A DNA stretch of 21,374 bases from CAYQCE01 sp964415885 (GTDB lineage Bacteria > Zixibacteria > MSB-5A5 > JAABVY01 > JAHJOQ01): positions 1 through 21,374 of the forward strand of contig CAYQCE010000060.1 in the NCBI GenBank assembly GCA_964415885.1, written 5' to 3'. Shown in pieces: positions 6,657 through 13,907 of this stretch. Each line of letters begins with the position of its first letter. Positions within the stretch are counted from its first letter, which is position 1. The translations under genes and the position numbers were made by a program. The notes below the pieces were generated by a model. It had not been told where the DNA came from. It did not search any database and saw only the letters and a list, made by a program, of their open reading frames with translations.

Positions 6657-9284
6657 TCAGCAATTTGGTGTTCCATCACCATCCGGATCGCACGGCGCAT
6701 TTCCTCCCTGGAAGACATACGCTATAAGGTAAACTATGTCATCGATATCAACGCCTCCGGTGCAGTTGACATCACCTGTCGAGACCGGACTCGGAGCCGG
6801 ACCGCCCTGGAAGACGTATGCAATCAGATACACAATATCATCGATATCGATTCCACCGCTTCCGTTGACATTTCCGCACACGCCTCCGGTGTCGCACGCG
6901 TCTCCGATACCGTCACCGTCTGAGTCCGCCTGGCTCGGATTGTAGTCAGACGGGCAGTTATCGCAGACATCACCGACGTTGTCGCCATCGATATCACTCT
7001 GCGATGTATTCGCAACGGCCGGGCAGTTATCACACAGGTCACCTACAGTATCGGAGTCTGTATCGGTCTGACTCGGATTGGTCACAGTGGGACAATTGTC
7101 GCAGTCATCTCCGAATGCGTCACCGTCGGAATTGGTCTGTAGCGGATTGTGAATCGTGGGACAGTTGTCGCAGACATCGCCTGCATTATCTGTATCGCCG
7201 TCCGCCTGGCCCGGATTGGGTGTCGACGGGCAATTGTCGCAAACATCGCCGACATTGTCACCATCTGTATCAGTCTGGCTCGTATTAGGCGTGCCGGGGC
7301 AGTTATCGCACAAGTCGCCTACCGTGTCGCCATCACCGTCGGTTTGAGACGGATTGGCTACTCCGGGGCAGTTGTCGCATAGATCACCTACGTTGTCGCC
7401 ATCACTATCGGTTTGTGATGGATTAGGTGTTGAGGGACAGTTATCGCAGACATCGCCTACGAAATCTGCATCGGCATCTGCCTGGGACGGATTCGGCACC
7501 GAGGGACAGTTGTCACATAAATCACCAACCGTATCGCCATCGCCGTCGGTTTGAGACGGGTTGGCTACTCCGGGGCAGTTGTCGCACAGATCACCNNNNN
7601 NNNNNNNNNNNNNNNNNNNNNNNNNNNNNNNNNNNNNNNNNNNNNNNNNNNNNNNNNNNNNNNNNNNNNNNNNNNNNNNNNNNNNNNNNNNNNNNCAGTT
7701 GTCGCACAGATCACCGACACCGTCGGAGTCACCATCACCCTGAGCCGGGTTAGGAACGGTCGGGCAGTTGTCGAGCATATCGACAATGCCGTCGCCGTCG
7801 CTGTCGCAACTCGGCATGCTCTCGAAGAAGATATCTTGATCCACCGTGTTTCGACCATCATTGAAGGTGATACCCAGAAGCGAAAGAGCATTGAAATCGA
7901 TGTCCAGGTAATCTCCGAAGTAGGGAATCAGCGACTGATTCAAAATGGTTGAAACCGGCGGGACCGGTCCGGCGTCGGAGACGAGACAGTCGATCCAGGT
8001 ATTACCGCAGTCCATCGAGCGCGAGGCCCAGACCTCCGTATTGGTGTTAGCCGGGTCATTTCGACGATCGAAATATGTCACAATGATCTCACCGGAATTC
8101 TGATCAATTGTCATCTGCGGAGCCCACTGGTCGAGACCTGTTCCCGGTGGATCCTGGTTGACCCTAATGGGACCTACCCAGCTTCCCGGTAAACCGCTCG
8201 TACTCCAGAGCAGGAAAATGTCTCCATCACCAGAGCTGAAATCTGAATACGCGAGATATACGTTACCCGCACACGGTCCGGGCGAATTGTCGATAGCGAT
8301 CGACACAACGGAACCGTTGTTGATTCCAGGGTTCAGCCCCGGTCCGAACGGCACTCTGCCGAGCGCAACCGGTGGCCCGCCGAGCGCGCCCATTCCGGCT
8401 CCCGGAGCAATTGACGCATCAACGAATATGCTCGGTCCATCGCTCCAGGCAACGTACACACCGCCCGGCGGAACAGCGGGGTTTCCCGCTCCAGCGATTA
8501 CTGCAACGTCCGGACGATGCGAAGCCATGTGATTCGGGTTCACCGGTCCACCAAAGAACGGAAACGCTCCTGCGGTTGCAGGATACATTGTTGGGCTACC
8601 CGGCACGAACTGTGTAAAGTCATACCAGATTTGGTAGTTATCTCCACCGTCATCAAACGGGTTTCCGTTACCATCGGAATCACCGCCCGTACCGTCGATG
8701 TATTCGATCCAGGCCATGTGCGCGGTGCCGTGCGCAGGCGCGGGATTGGTCGGGTAATCATCAACCTCGGTTGCGGGATAGTCGAGCCAGTTCGCACCTG
8801 GAGTATTAGGCATAATCATAAACGGTGCGCCGAAGAGCGCACCACCCCCCGGACTCATGTTCATGTGGATACCATTCGGGGCACCCCATAGCCCGGGATT
8901 GTGCGATTCATTAACCAGAAAATGCCCTGCACCGCCTGCCGGAGGGATCGAGGCTATACTTGGATTCCACTCGAACGTGAAACCTGCGGGCGGTGGATTA
9001 AACGAGTGCGCCCAGGTTATTCCGCCATCCATTGATATGCCGAGGCTGACATTCGCCGGACCCAATGGACCGCCGAGGTGCTCGGACCAGACGGCATAAA
9101 TCTCGCCCGGGGTTACCTCACTAAGCGAGAGATCGGAGTTGTTTTGCTCGGTCACCGGTGGACTCGCGAAGTTGACAAAAGCGTTCGGCCACGCAAATGC
9201 AACGATCGATATGCCCAACACTGTGAAAATGGCTGTCAGTAGCGCCAACCTGATCCTGAGAGTTCTGGGAATGAGTGAGTGCAT
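6657..9284 (-). CDS. Secreted BNR / thrombospondin type 3 / dockerin-like repeat protein (contains assembly gap)
   Basis: Exported protein with a hydrophobic signal peptide (residues 1 to about 31, ending VAFA). A roughly 450-residue beta-rich region follows with an Asp-box SMDGGITW (84-91) and a second related SMDCGNTW, as in sialidase/BNR propeller folds. A thrombospondin type 3 array comes next, whose unit is 23 residues built on DNCPxxxNPxQxDxDGDxxGDxC (split GDxC / DNCP). Ten complete units lie C-terminal to the gap and at least one N-terminal to it. The C-terminus has two dockerin-like repeats with the shared core IDIDDIVYLIAYVFQGG and a short DPDGDGTPNC tail. Acidic loops imply calcium binding. 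I chose the start at 9284 rather than 9449 because GGAGG precedes it at the right distance and the signal peptide begins there. True length is unknown because 100 N interrupt the array. Probable role: surface or extracellular structural/adhesive protein; no catalytic residues are recognised. Confidence 0.85.
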   Translation of the reverse strand: MHSLIPRTLRIRLALLTAIFTVLGISIVAFAWPNAFVNFASPPVTEQNNSDLSLSEVTPGEIYAVWSEHLGGPLGPANVSLGISMDGGITWAHSFNPPPAGFTFEWNPSIASIPPAGGAGHFLVNESHNPGLWGAPNGIHMNMSPGGGALFGAPFMIMPNTPGANWLDYPATEVDDYPTNPAPAHGTAHMAWIEYIDGTGGDSDGNGNPFDDGGDNYQIWYDFTQFVPGSPTMYPATAGAFPFFGGPVNPNHMASHRPDVAVIAGAGNPAVPPGGVYVAWSDGPSIFVDASIAPGAGMGALGGPPVALGRVPFGPGLNPGINNGSVVSIAIDNSPGPCAGNVYLAYSDFSSGDGDIFLLWSTSGLPGSWVGPIRVNQDPPGTGLDQWAPQMTIDQNSGEIIVTYFDRRNDPANTNTEVWASRSMDCGNTWIDCLVSDAGPVPPVSTILNQSLIPYFGDYLDIDFNALSLLGITFNDGRNTVDQDIFFESMPSCDSDGDGIVDMLDNCPTVPNPAQGDGDSDGVGDLCDNXXXXXXXXXXXXXXXXXXXXXXXXXXXXXXXXXXGDLCDNCPGVANPSQTDGDGDTVGDLCDNCPSVPNPSQADADADFVGDVCDNCPSTPNPSQTDSDGDNVGDLCDNCPGVANPSQTDGDGDTVGDLCDNCPGTPNTSQTDTDGDNVGDVCDNCPSTPNPGQADGDTDNAGDVCDNCPTIHNPLQTNSDGDAFGDDCDNCPTVTNPSQTDTDSDTVGDLCDNCPAVANTSQSDIDGDNVGDVCDNCPSDYNPSQADSDGDGIGDACDTGGVCGNVNGSGGIDIDDIVYLIAYVFQGGPAPSPVSTGDVNCTGGVDIDDIVYLIAYVFQGGNAPCDPDGDGTPNC
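6687..6882 (-). other. Dockerin-like duplicated domain
   Basis: Two copies of a roughly 30-residue unit read GNVNGSGGIDIDDIVYLIAY and GDVNCTGGVDIDDIVYLIAY, each followed by VFQGG. Each has a calcium-loop-like D/N-x-N-x-x-G-x-(I/V)-D-I-D-D segment plus a helix, matching type I dockerin organisation. In non-cellulolytic FCB bacteria such domains usually end secreted proteins; no cohesin is visible in this window. Confidence 0.8.
6885..7800 (-). repeat. 69-bp tandem repeats encoding the TSP3 array
   Basis: The DNA repeats with a 69-bp (23-codon) period. The phrase encoding CDNCP recurs in each unit with small substitutions. Ten full units lie below 7576 and the array continues across the N run to about 7790. 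Divergence between units is mostly conservative for protein, showing that it is a coding repeat rather than a CRISPR array. Confidence 0.92.
7596..7695. other. Assembly gap of 100 N inside the TSP3 array
   Basis: Exactly 100 N, the conventional length for an unknown scaffold gap. The 20 bases before it (7576-7595) and the 20 after it (7696-7715) are identical, so assembly broke inside near-identical repeat units. The number of missing repeats cannot be read. Confidence 0.97.
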
Positions 9285-9613
9285 TTCGTCCTCCAATAAC
9301 TGGTGTGTGGTATTGTAGAAGCTCTTTGGAAAACAGGTACAGAGTGGGTGTCGATGGGAAGGATTCGCGAGCTCACACTCCGAAACCTGATACAATGTTT
9401 CGTTGCCAGAACGGGCCGTTAGCCAAACCAGACAAGACCGTGGAGCCATTACTCCATGGTCTCAAGGTACGCCTCGAATGCAGTTCTGTCAAGAACCAAA
9501 ATAGTGCGGTGCAGTCGACTATTCCGTGGAATGAACATGCGGGAGCTGGCTAGCCGCCCTGTAAGCAGCATGAGAGTCAGCAAGGTAACAAGATGGACTA
9601 ATCTCTCATTACC
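9285..9613. other. Intergenic region between nusB and the TSP3/dockerin gene
   Basis: 329 bases without a supportable gene; both flanking genes read on the minus strand. It must hold the end of the rib-nusB transcript and the promoter of the TSP3 gene. A stem of AGACC-G-TGGAG (9435-9445) with CTCCA-T-GGTCT (9452-9462) is present but has no clear T-run. A minus-strand TACAAT lies about 40 bases before the TSP3 start without a good -35. The TSP3 ribosome-binding site GGAGG is next to 9284. Confidence 0.55.
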
Positions 9614-10069
9614 TTAATTACCGTCCTCAGTGTTGGGAATCAGTTTACCACCCTCTTGAAGCTGCTTGATATTGGAGTGGAAGACCGCATCCAGGATACC
9701 GTTCACGAACGACGCCGATTCCATCGTAGAGTATTTCTTCGCAAGCTCGATCGCCTCGTTTATCGAGGCCCTTGCGGGTATATCGGGGAAGAAGAAAAGC
9801 TCGCATACGGCGATGCGAAGGATGTTCTTGTCGACGACCGCAAACCGTTCGAAATCCCAGTTCTCGGCGTGTTTCCCAATTTCCTTGTCGATACGTTTCC
9901 GTCTCGAAACAATCCGCGTGAACAAGTCCTTGGCGAATAGGCGATTCTCCGACTCCATCGCAGATTTTCCGGCAGTCCTCTCAAAAATCTCTTCTGCATC
10001 CCCCCCGAGAGACTCGTGAGCATACAGACACTTCAGGACCAGTTCTCGTGCGCGTGTTCTCTTGCTCAT
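9614..10069 (-). CDS. nusB: Transcription antitermination protein NusB
   Basis: All-helical RNA-binding protein that, with S10 (NusE), binds boxA and supports antitermination of rRNA transcription. The 151-residue length and the N-terminal KRTRARELVLKCLYAHE are typical, as are the C-terminal PARASINEAIELAKKYS and SFVNGILDAV. Its ATG overlaps the TGA of ribH by four bases (10066-10069), so it is translationally coupled as the last gene of the riboflavin operon. The ribH-nusB arrangement is widespread in bacteria. It therefore falls under the FMN riboswitch unless an internal promoter exists; I saw none. Confidence 0.95.
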   Translation of the reverse strand: MSKRTRARELVLKCLYAHESLGGDAEEIFERTAGKSAMESENRLFAKDLFTRIVSRRKRIDKEIGKHAENWDFERFAVVDKNILRIAVCELFFFPDIPARASINEAIELAKKYSTMESASFVNGILDAVFHSNIKQLQEGGKLIPNTEDGN

Positions 10070-10536
10070 ACGCCCAACTGCCGGTAGACATTTATCATTT
10101 CGATAGCGGTCTGTGCTGCGCTGAATCCTCGATTCCCGGCCTTGGTGCCGGCTCGCTCAATCGCCTGCTCGAGCGTATCAGCGGTAATCAAGCCGTAGAT
10201 CACGGGCGTCTTGCCTTCCAGCGAGAGATTGGCGATCGCTTTCGACACTTCGGCGGCGATGTAGTCGAAATGGGGTGTAGCTCCTCTGATCACAGCCCCC
10301 AGACAGATGATCGCGTCGTAACCACCGGACTCGACCATCCTCGCGGCAGCATAGGGCATTTCGAATGAACCCGGGACCTTCACAATAGTCACATCATCAT
10401 CGCTCGCATTGTGGCGGACAAGGCAATCCATGGCACCGTCGACCAATTTCGTCGTAAGCAGATCGTTGAACCGGCTGACAATGATACCGAATTTCTGCCC
10501 TTTGGCGTCGAGTTTTCCTTCAATTACTTTGGCCAT
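10066..10536 (-). CDS. ribH: 6,7-dimethyl-8-ribityllumazine synthase
   Basis: Condenses 5-amino-6-ribitylamino-uracil with 3,4-dihydroxy-2-butanone 4-phosphate to give lumazine, the riboflavin synthase substrate; the family forms pentamers or icosahedral 60-mers. The 156 residues contain the family hallmarks VSRFND near the start, the PGSFEMPYAA loop, GAVIRGATPHFDYIA with the active-site histidine, and VIYGLITADTLEQA. GGAG lies six bases upstream of the ATG. It starts 18 bases after ribBA and overlaps nusB. Confidence 0.97.
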   Translation of the reverse strand: MAKVIEGKLDAKGQKFGIIVSRFNDLLTTKLVDGAMDCLVRHNASDDDVTIVKVPGSFEMPYAAARMVESGGYDAIICLGAVIRGATPHFDYIAAEVSKAIANLSLEGKTPVIYGLITADTLEQAIERAGTKAGNRGFSAAQTAIEMINVYRQLGV

Positions 10537-10554
10537 ATCTATCTCCGTTCCATT

Positions 10555-11802
10555 CTACAGTGTTCCAAACAGGTGACCGAGCTTGTCCCGCTTCGTCTTG
10601 AGGTACTTCTCATTGTAGGTGCTCTTCGCGCAGAGAGTCGGCACGCGTTCTACAATCTTCAAGCCGTGACCGTCGATTCCAATAACCTTCTTGGGATTGT
10701 TTGTTATCAGTCTAATCGTAGAGAGTCCGAGGTCCACCAGAATCTGCGCACCGATTCCGTACTCGCGCAGATCGGCCTTGAAACCGAGCTTTTCATTCGC
10801 TTCAACAGTATCCATTCCCTGGTCCTGGAGATGATAGGCGCGCATCTTCGCCGGAAGACCGATACCTCGTCCCTCCTGACGCATATACAGAAGAACTCCG
10901 CAACCCTCCTCCTCGATCATCGAGAGAGCGTCCGATAGCTGTGGCCCGCAGTCGCAGCGCTGCGATCCGAATACGTCCCCGGTGAGGCATTCCGAATGTA
11001 CTCTAACGAGAACATTCTCTTTGCCTTTTACATCTCCCTTGACGATAGCGAGATGGTGCTGATGATCGACGTCCGTTTCGTACATATGCAGGCGGAAATG
11101 ACCGTACTTTGTCGGAAGATTCACCTCCACCGCCTTACGCACGAGCTTCTCTGTTTCACGTCGATATGCTATGAGATCGCGTATTGTGATAATCTTGAGA
11201 TCGAACTCCTCCGCTATTTCACGGAGCTTCGGCACTCGGGCCATGGTGCCATCCTCGGCCATTATCTCGCACATCACTCCGACCGGCTGCAGCCCTGCAA
11301 GTCGTGCGAGGTCCGATGATGCCTCCGTATGTCCGGCTCGCTTGAGCGCGCCTCCGCTGCGGGCCCTGATCGGGAAGATGTGACCCGGCCGGGCGAGTTC
11401 CTCCGGCCTCGAAAATGGATCAGCGAGAATCGCAATTGTCTTCGCCCTGTCCGCTGCCGATATGCCTGTTGTGATTCCTTCAGCGGCATCCACCGAGACA
11501 GTGAATGCTGTTGAAAGCTTCGCAGTGTTGAATTCCGTTTGAGGATGCAGTTGCAGGCGCGTGATTGCGTCGTCCGGAAGAGAGACGCAAATGAGACCGC
11601 GACCGTGCATGGCGAGAAAATTCACAGCCTCAGGCGTGATTTTCTCCGCAGCCATCACAAAATCACCCTCGTTTTCGCGATCCGGGTCATCCACAACGAT
11701 GACCATCCGTCCCCGCCGAATATCCTCAATGGCATTCTCTATCGACGAAAACCCATCTTTCCCCTCATAGCTGCCGGACTTGAATTCTATCTTATCGCCC
11801 AT
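10555..11802 (-). CDS. ribBA: Bifunctional 3,4-dihydroxy-2-butanone-4-phosphate synthase / GTP cyclohydrolase II
   Basis: Supplies both riboflavin precursors. The N-terminal RibB half (about residues 15-215) makes dihydroxybutanone phosphate from ribulose 5-phosphate; it shows VVDDPDRENEGDFVMAAE and RARSGGALKRAGHTEA. The C-terminal RibA half (about 216-415) opens GTP; it shows VRVHSECLTGDVFGSQRCDC, with the three zinc-ligand cysteines, and YMRQEGRGIGL. Both active sites look complete, so this should be a true bifunctional enzyme. The length of 415 residues is normal. GAGG six bases upstream supports the start, 11 bases after the ribE stop. Confidence 0.97.
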   Translation of the reverse strand: MGDKIEFKSGSYEGKDGFSSIENAIEDIRRGRMVIVVDDPDRENEGDFVMAAEKITPEAVNFLAMHGRGLICVSLPDDAITRLQLHPQTEFNTAKLSTAFTVSVDAAEGITTGISAADRAKTIAILADPFSRPEELARPGHIFPIRARSGGALKRAGHTEASSDLARLAGLQPVGVMCEIMAEDGTMARVPKLREIAEEFDLKIITIRDLIAYRRETEKLVRKAVEVNLPTKYGHFRLHMYETDVDHQHHLAIVKGDVKGKENVLVRVHSECLTGDVFGSQRCDCGPQLSDALSMIEEEGCGVLLYMRQEGRGIGLPAKMRAYHLQDQGMDTVEANEKLGFKADLREYGIGAQILVDLGLSTIRLITNNPKKVIGIDGHGLKIVERVPTLCAKSTYNEKYLKTKRDKLGHLFGTL

Positions 11803-11813
11803 CTCTACCTCGC

Positions 11814-12452
11814 TTAGTAGCCGAGTTTCTCCAATGTAGTATAATCTATCTGTGAGTTACTGTCTTTCAGTTTCAACATCCGGGCAACATACTTGCCCAG
11901 GATGTCGAATTCGAGATTCACACCGTCGCCGGACCTGAGCCTGGGCAGCGTCGTCTCCTTCCACGTTGTTGGAATAATTGCGACCGTGACAGCGTGCTCA
12001 TCGAGCCGTGCAATCGTCAGACTAACGCCGTCAATAGATATCGATCCCTGCGGCACCACGAGTTCCTCGAAATCTTCCGGAAAAGCGACAGAGATTTCGA
12101 TCACGTTCGACTGCTCCAATGTGCCGGTCACGCTGCCAACACAGTCGACATGACCCTGGACTATATGTCCCCCCATTCGATCACCCGGCCTGAGAGCCTG
12201 CTCGAGATTGACTCTATCGCCGGGTTTCAGATTGCCGAGCGTAGTCTTCTTCATCGTCTCCGCTATCGTATCCACCGAAAACATGTCGCCGCTTAGCTCT
12301 GTCACGGTCTGGCATGTACCGCTTATATTTATGCTCGCGCCGAGTTCTGTCTCCTGAGCAGTCCGGGGCGCATAGATCGTGAGCCTCATTTGTGAACCAA
12401 CTCGGCGGCTCTCTCTCACTGCTCCTATCTCTGTGACTAACCCGGTAAACAT
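11814..12452 (-). CDS. ribE: Riboflavin synthase alpha subunit
   Basis: Dismutates two 6,7-dimethyl-8-ribityllumazine molecules to riboflavin and the pyrimidine precursor; works as a trimer. The 212 residues hold the tandem lumazine-binding barrels. The first begins with the invariant MFTGLVTEIGAV. The MGGHIVQGHVDCVG segment near residue 95 opens the second barrel. The second-barrel site SISIDGVSLT is also clear. It begins three bases after the ribD stop, and its Shine-Dalgarno GGAGA is built into the last ribD codons, a sign of coupling. Confidence 0.96.
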   Translation of the reverse strand: MFTGLVTEIGAVRESRRVGSQMRLTIYAPRTAQETELGASINISGTCQTVTELSGDMFSVDTIAETMKKTTLGNLKPGDRVNLEQALRPGDRMGGHIVQGHVDCVGSVTGTLEQSNVIEISVAFPEDFEELVVPQGSISIDGVSLTIARLDEHAVTVAIIPTTWKETTLPRLRSGDGVNLEFDILGKYVARMLKLKDSNSQIDYTTLEKLGY

Positions 12453-12455
12453 CGC

Positions 12456-13541
12456 CTATCTCCACTCAGGGTATCCGACCATCCAGCAGTCATCACCGGA
12501 TGTCTTAACACTGGTACGCGCCAAACGCAACGCTCTGTCAAGACGACTTGGTCCGATATCGGACACGGATGGCAACCCCGATCCGAGTATCAAGGGCGCT
12601 GTGAAGACGTGGAGTTTATCGATGAGCTTCCGTTTGACGAACGAGCTCGCCAGGACATTGCCGCCCTCGAGAAGAACCGAGCTAATCCGCTCTTCTCCGA
12701 TTTTCATGAGGAGCTTGATCAAACTCAGGTTTCCGTCTCTATCCTTCTCGAACTCCCAAGTCGTGACATCTTCGAGGTTCTCGTACAGATTCACCGTATC
12801 GGTCGTACAGGCAACTATTGTGTTCTTTCGATTATCATCCTTGAAGACTCGAGCATCAAGTGAAATCGGTTTTGCGCCCGCTACGACAATCCGTTTCGGA
12901 TTTCGTCCTTCGACGTGCCGAACCGTAAGCTCAGGATCATCGATTCTTACGGTATTAGCCCCGACCAACACGGCATCATATTGAGCACGAAGCCGGTGGA
13001 CCTCCCTGCGAGACTCCTCCGATGTGACATACCCCGGTTGGCCATTCTCCTGCGCAATGCGTCCGTCCAGAGTCTGCGCGAGCTTGAGGACCACAAACGG
13101 CAACTGAGTTGTGATATACTTCAAGAAGACCTCGTTGATTTCCCGAGCTTCCTCTTCGAGCAGCCCAATCTCAACCTCAATGCCCGCCTCACGCAGCCTC
13201 TCTATACCGCCACTGTTGACCTTCGGATTCGGATCCGAAATGGACGACACGACACGTTTCACACCGGCGGCAATCAGCGCATCGGTGCATGGCGGGTTCT
13301 TGCCGTGATGACAGCAAGGCTCAAGATTCGTGTAAACCGTTGCGCCAACAGCTCTATCGCCAGCCTCTCTGAGCGCGACTGCCTCGGCGTGGGGAGCGCC
13401 GTACTTCGAGTAGTTTCCACGCCCGACGATTTCGCCGTTCTTCACAACAACTGCGCCGACGACCGGATCGGGCGACACCAGCCCCGATGCCTCAACAGCA
13501 ATCTCGAAGGCAATTCGCATGTATCTTTCGTCATCACACAT
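12456..13541 (-). CDS. ribD: Bifunctional riboflavin deaminase/reductase RibD
   Basis: Deaminates the pyrimidine product of GTP cyclohydrolase II and then reduces its ribosyl chain with NADPH. The N-terminal deaminase (about 1-145) has zinc ligands His51 (HAEAVAL), Cys76 (LEPCCHHG) and Cys85 (NPPC), plus proton-shuttle Glu53. The C-terminal reductase (about 146-361) has VVLKLAQTLDGRIA, the VLVGANTVRIDDPELTVR segment and LLEGGNVLASSF. First gene of the operon. Its ATG at 13541 directly follows the T-tract of the riboswitch terminator and lacks an ordinary Shine-Dalgarno; the nearest candidate is GGGG in the terminator arm, nine bases upstream. An internal ATG at 13520 would drop seven residues and has no better site. 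Confidence 0.95.
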   Translation of the reverse strand: MCDDERYMRIAFEIAVEASGLVSPDPVVGAVVVKNGEIVGRGNYSKYGAPHAEAVALREAGDRAVGATVYTNLEPCCHHGKNPPCTDALIAAGVKRVVSSISDPNPKVNSGGIERLREAGIEVEIGLLEEEAREINEVFLKYITTQLPFVVLKLAQTLDGRIAQENGQPGYVTSEESRREVHRLRAQYDAVLVGANTVRIDDPELTVRHVEGRNPKRIVVAGAKPISLDARVFKDDNRKNTIVACTTDTVNLYENLEDVTTWEFEKDRDGNLSLIKLLMKIGEERISSVLLEGGNVLASSFVKRKLIDKLHVFTAPLILGSGLPSVSDIGPSRLDRALRLARTSVKTSGDDCWMVGYPEWR

Positions 13542-13575
13542 ATAAGAAAACCCCGAAGAACATACGTCTCCGGGG
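13542..13575 (-). terminator. Intrinsic terminator of the FMN riboswitch
   Basis: On the minus strand CCCCG-G-AGA, a seven-base loop, and TCT-T-CGGGG form a stem (13551-13575) followed by TTTTCTTAT (13542-13550), right before the ribD ATG. The location between the aptamer and ribD, and the sequence complementarity of its 3' arm to the aptamer's closing helix, fit an FMN-controlled expression platform. Confidence 0.82.
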
Positions 13576-13608
13576 CACCATATACTAATTCACCCACAGA
13601 AAATCTAT

Positions 13609-13735
13609 CGCTTCTTCTCCCATCCGGACTTTAACCGTCGGCGCCTGAATTTCACAGGCTCAGCGAGAGGTCTAAGTTACCTCCGCTCACGGGCTTTCAC
13701 CGCCGGTTGAGGAGTTTCACCTCACCCCGAAGAGC
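13609..13735 (-). promoter_or_regulatory. FMN riboswitch (RFN element)
   Basis: The minus strand carries the conserved RFN core in order: CTTCGGGGTGAGGTGAAACT, CCGGCGGTGAAAGCCCG with GAGCGGAGG, then CTGTGAAATTCAGGCGCCGACGG, and AGTCCGGATGGGAGAAGAAG. The two ends (CGCTCTTC and GAAGAAGCG) pair to form P1. In this family FMN binding stabilises P1 and turns expression off. It lies upstream of ribD and is followed by a terminator, so FMN should stop transcription of the ribD-ribE-ribBA-ribH-nusB operon. Confidence 0.97.
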
Positions 13736-13748
13736 GTATGTCCGGGCT

Positions 13749-13776
13749 AAATTAACAGAAACTCAACAGAAGTCAA
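13749..13776 (-). promoter_or_regulatory. Candidate sigma-70-type promoter of the rib operon
   Basis: On the minus strand TTGACT (13771-13776) is followed after 16 bases by TAATTT (13749-13754). The -35 is good and the -10 weak. Predicted transcription would begin a few bases before the riboswitch, which is where it should be. Confidence 0.45.
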
Positions 13777-13814
13777 GCCAAATCGACATACCGACTTACG
13801 AAGGAAAATAAACC

Positions 13815-13843
13815 TTGCCATGCCATTATATGTATAATATTAT
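13815..13843 (+). promoter_or_regulatory. Candidate promoter of the 13908 exported-protein gene
   Basis: TTGCCA (13815-13820), 17 bases, TATTAT (13838-13843); an overlapping perfect TATAAT lies at 13833-13838 with shorter spacing. The segment is AT-rich compared with its surroundings and sits about 65 bases before the start codon. It is divergent from the rib promoter. Confidence 0.5.
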
Positions 13844-13907
13844 GGTAGTTACAACACTCCAGGCCCCGTCAGTTGAGGCGGTGCATAAACTTAAGGAGCG
13901 GTAAAGT

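Noticed and set aside
6885..7800. Regular repeats that could look like a CRISPR array
   Set aside because: The whole period is conserved and stays in one reading frame as 23-residue TSP3 units. There are no unique spacers of constant length.
9285..9449. N-terminal extension of the TSP3/dockerin protein by 55 residues
   Set aside because: The extension has no Shine-Dalgarno, precedes an obvious signal peptide, and the internal ATG at 9284 has an ideal GGAGG.
9435..9462. Stem-loop AGACC-G-TGGAG / CTCCA-T-GGTCT as terminator of the rib-nusB operon
   Set aside because: It is 150 bases past nusB, has a mismatch on the transcribed minus strand and no proper T-tract; kept only as part of the intergenic description.
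12915..13634. 239-codon plus-strand open frame
   Set aside because: It is antisense to ribD and the FMN riboswitch, both certain; it has no motif and no ribosome-binding site.
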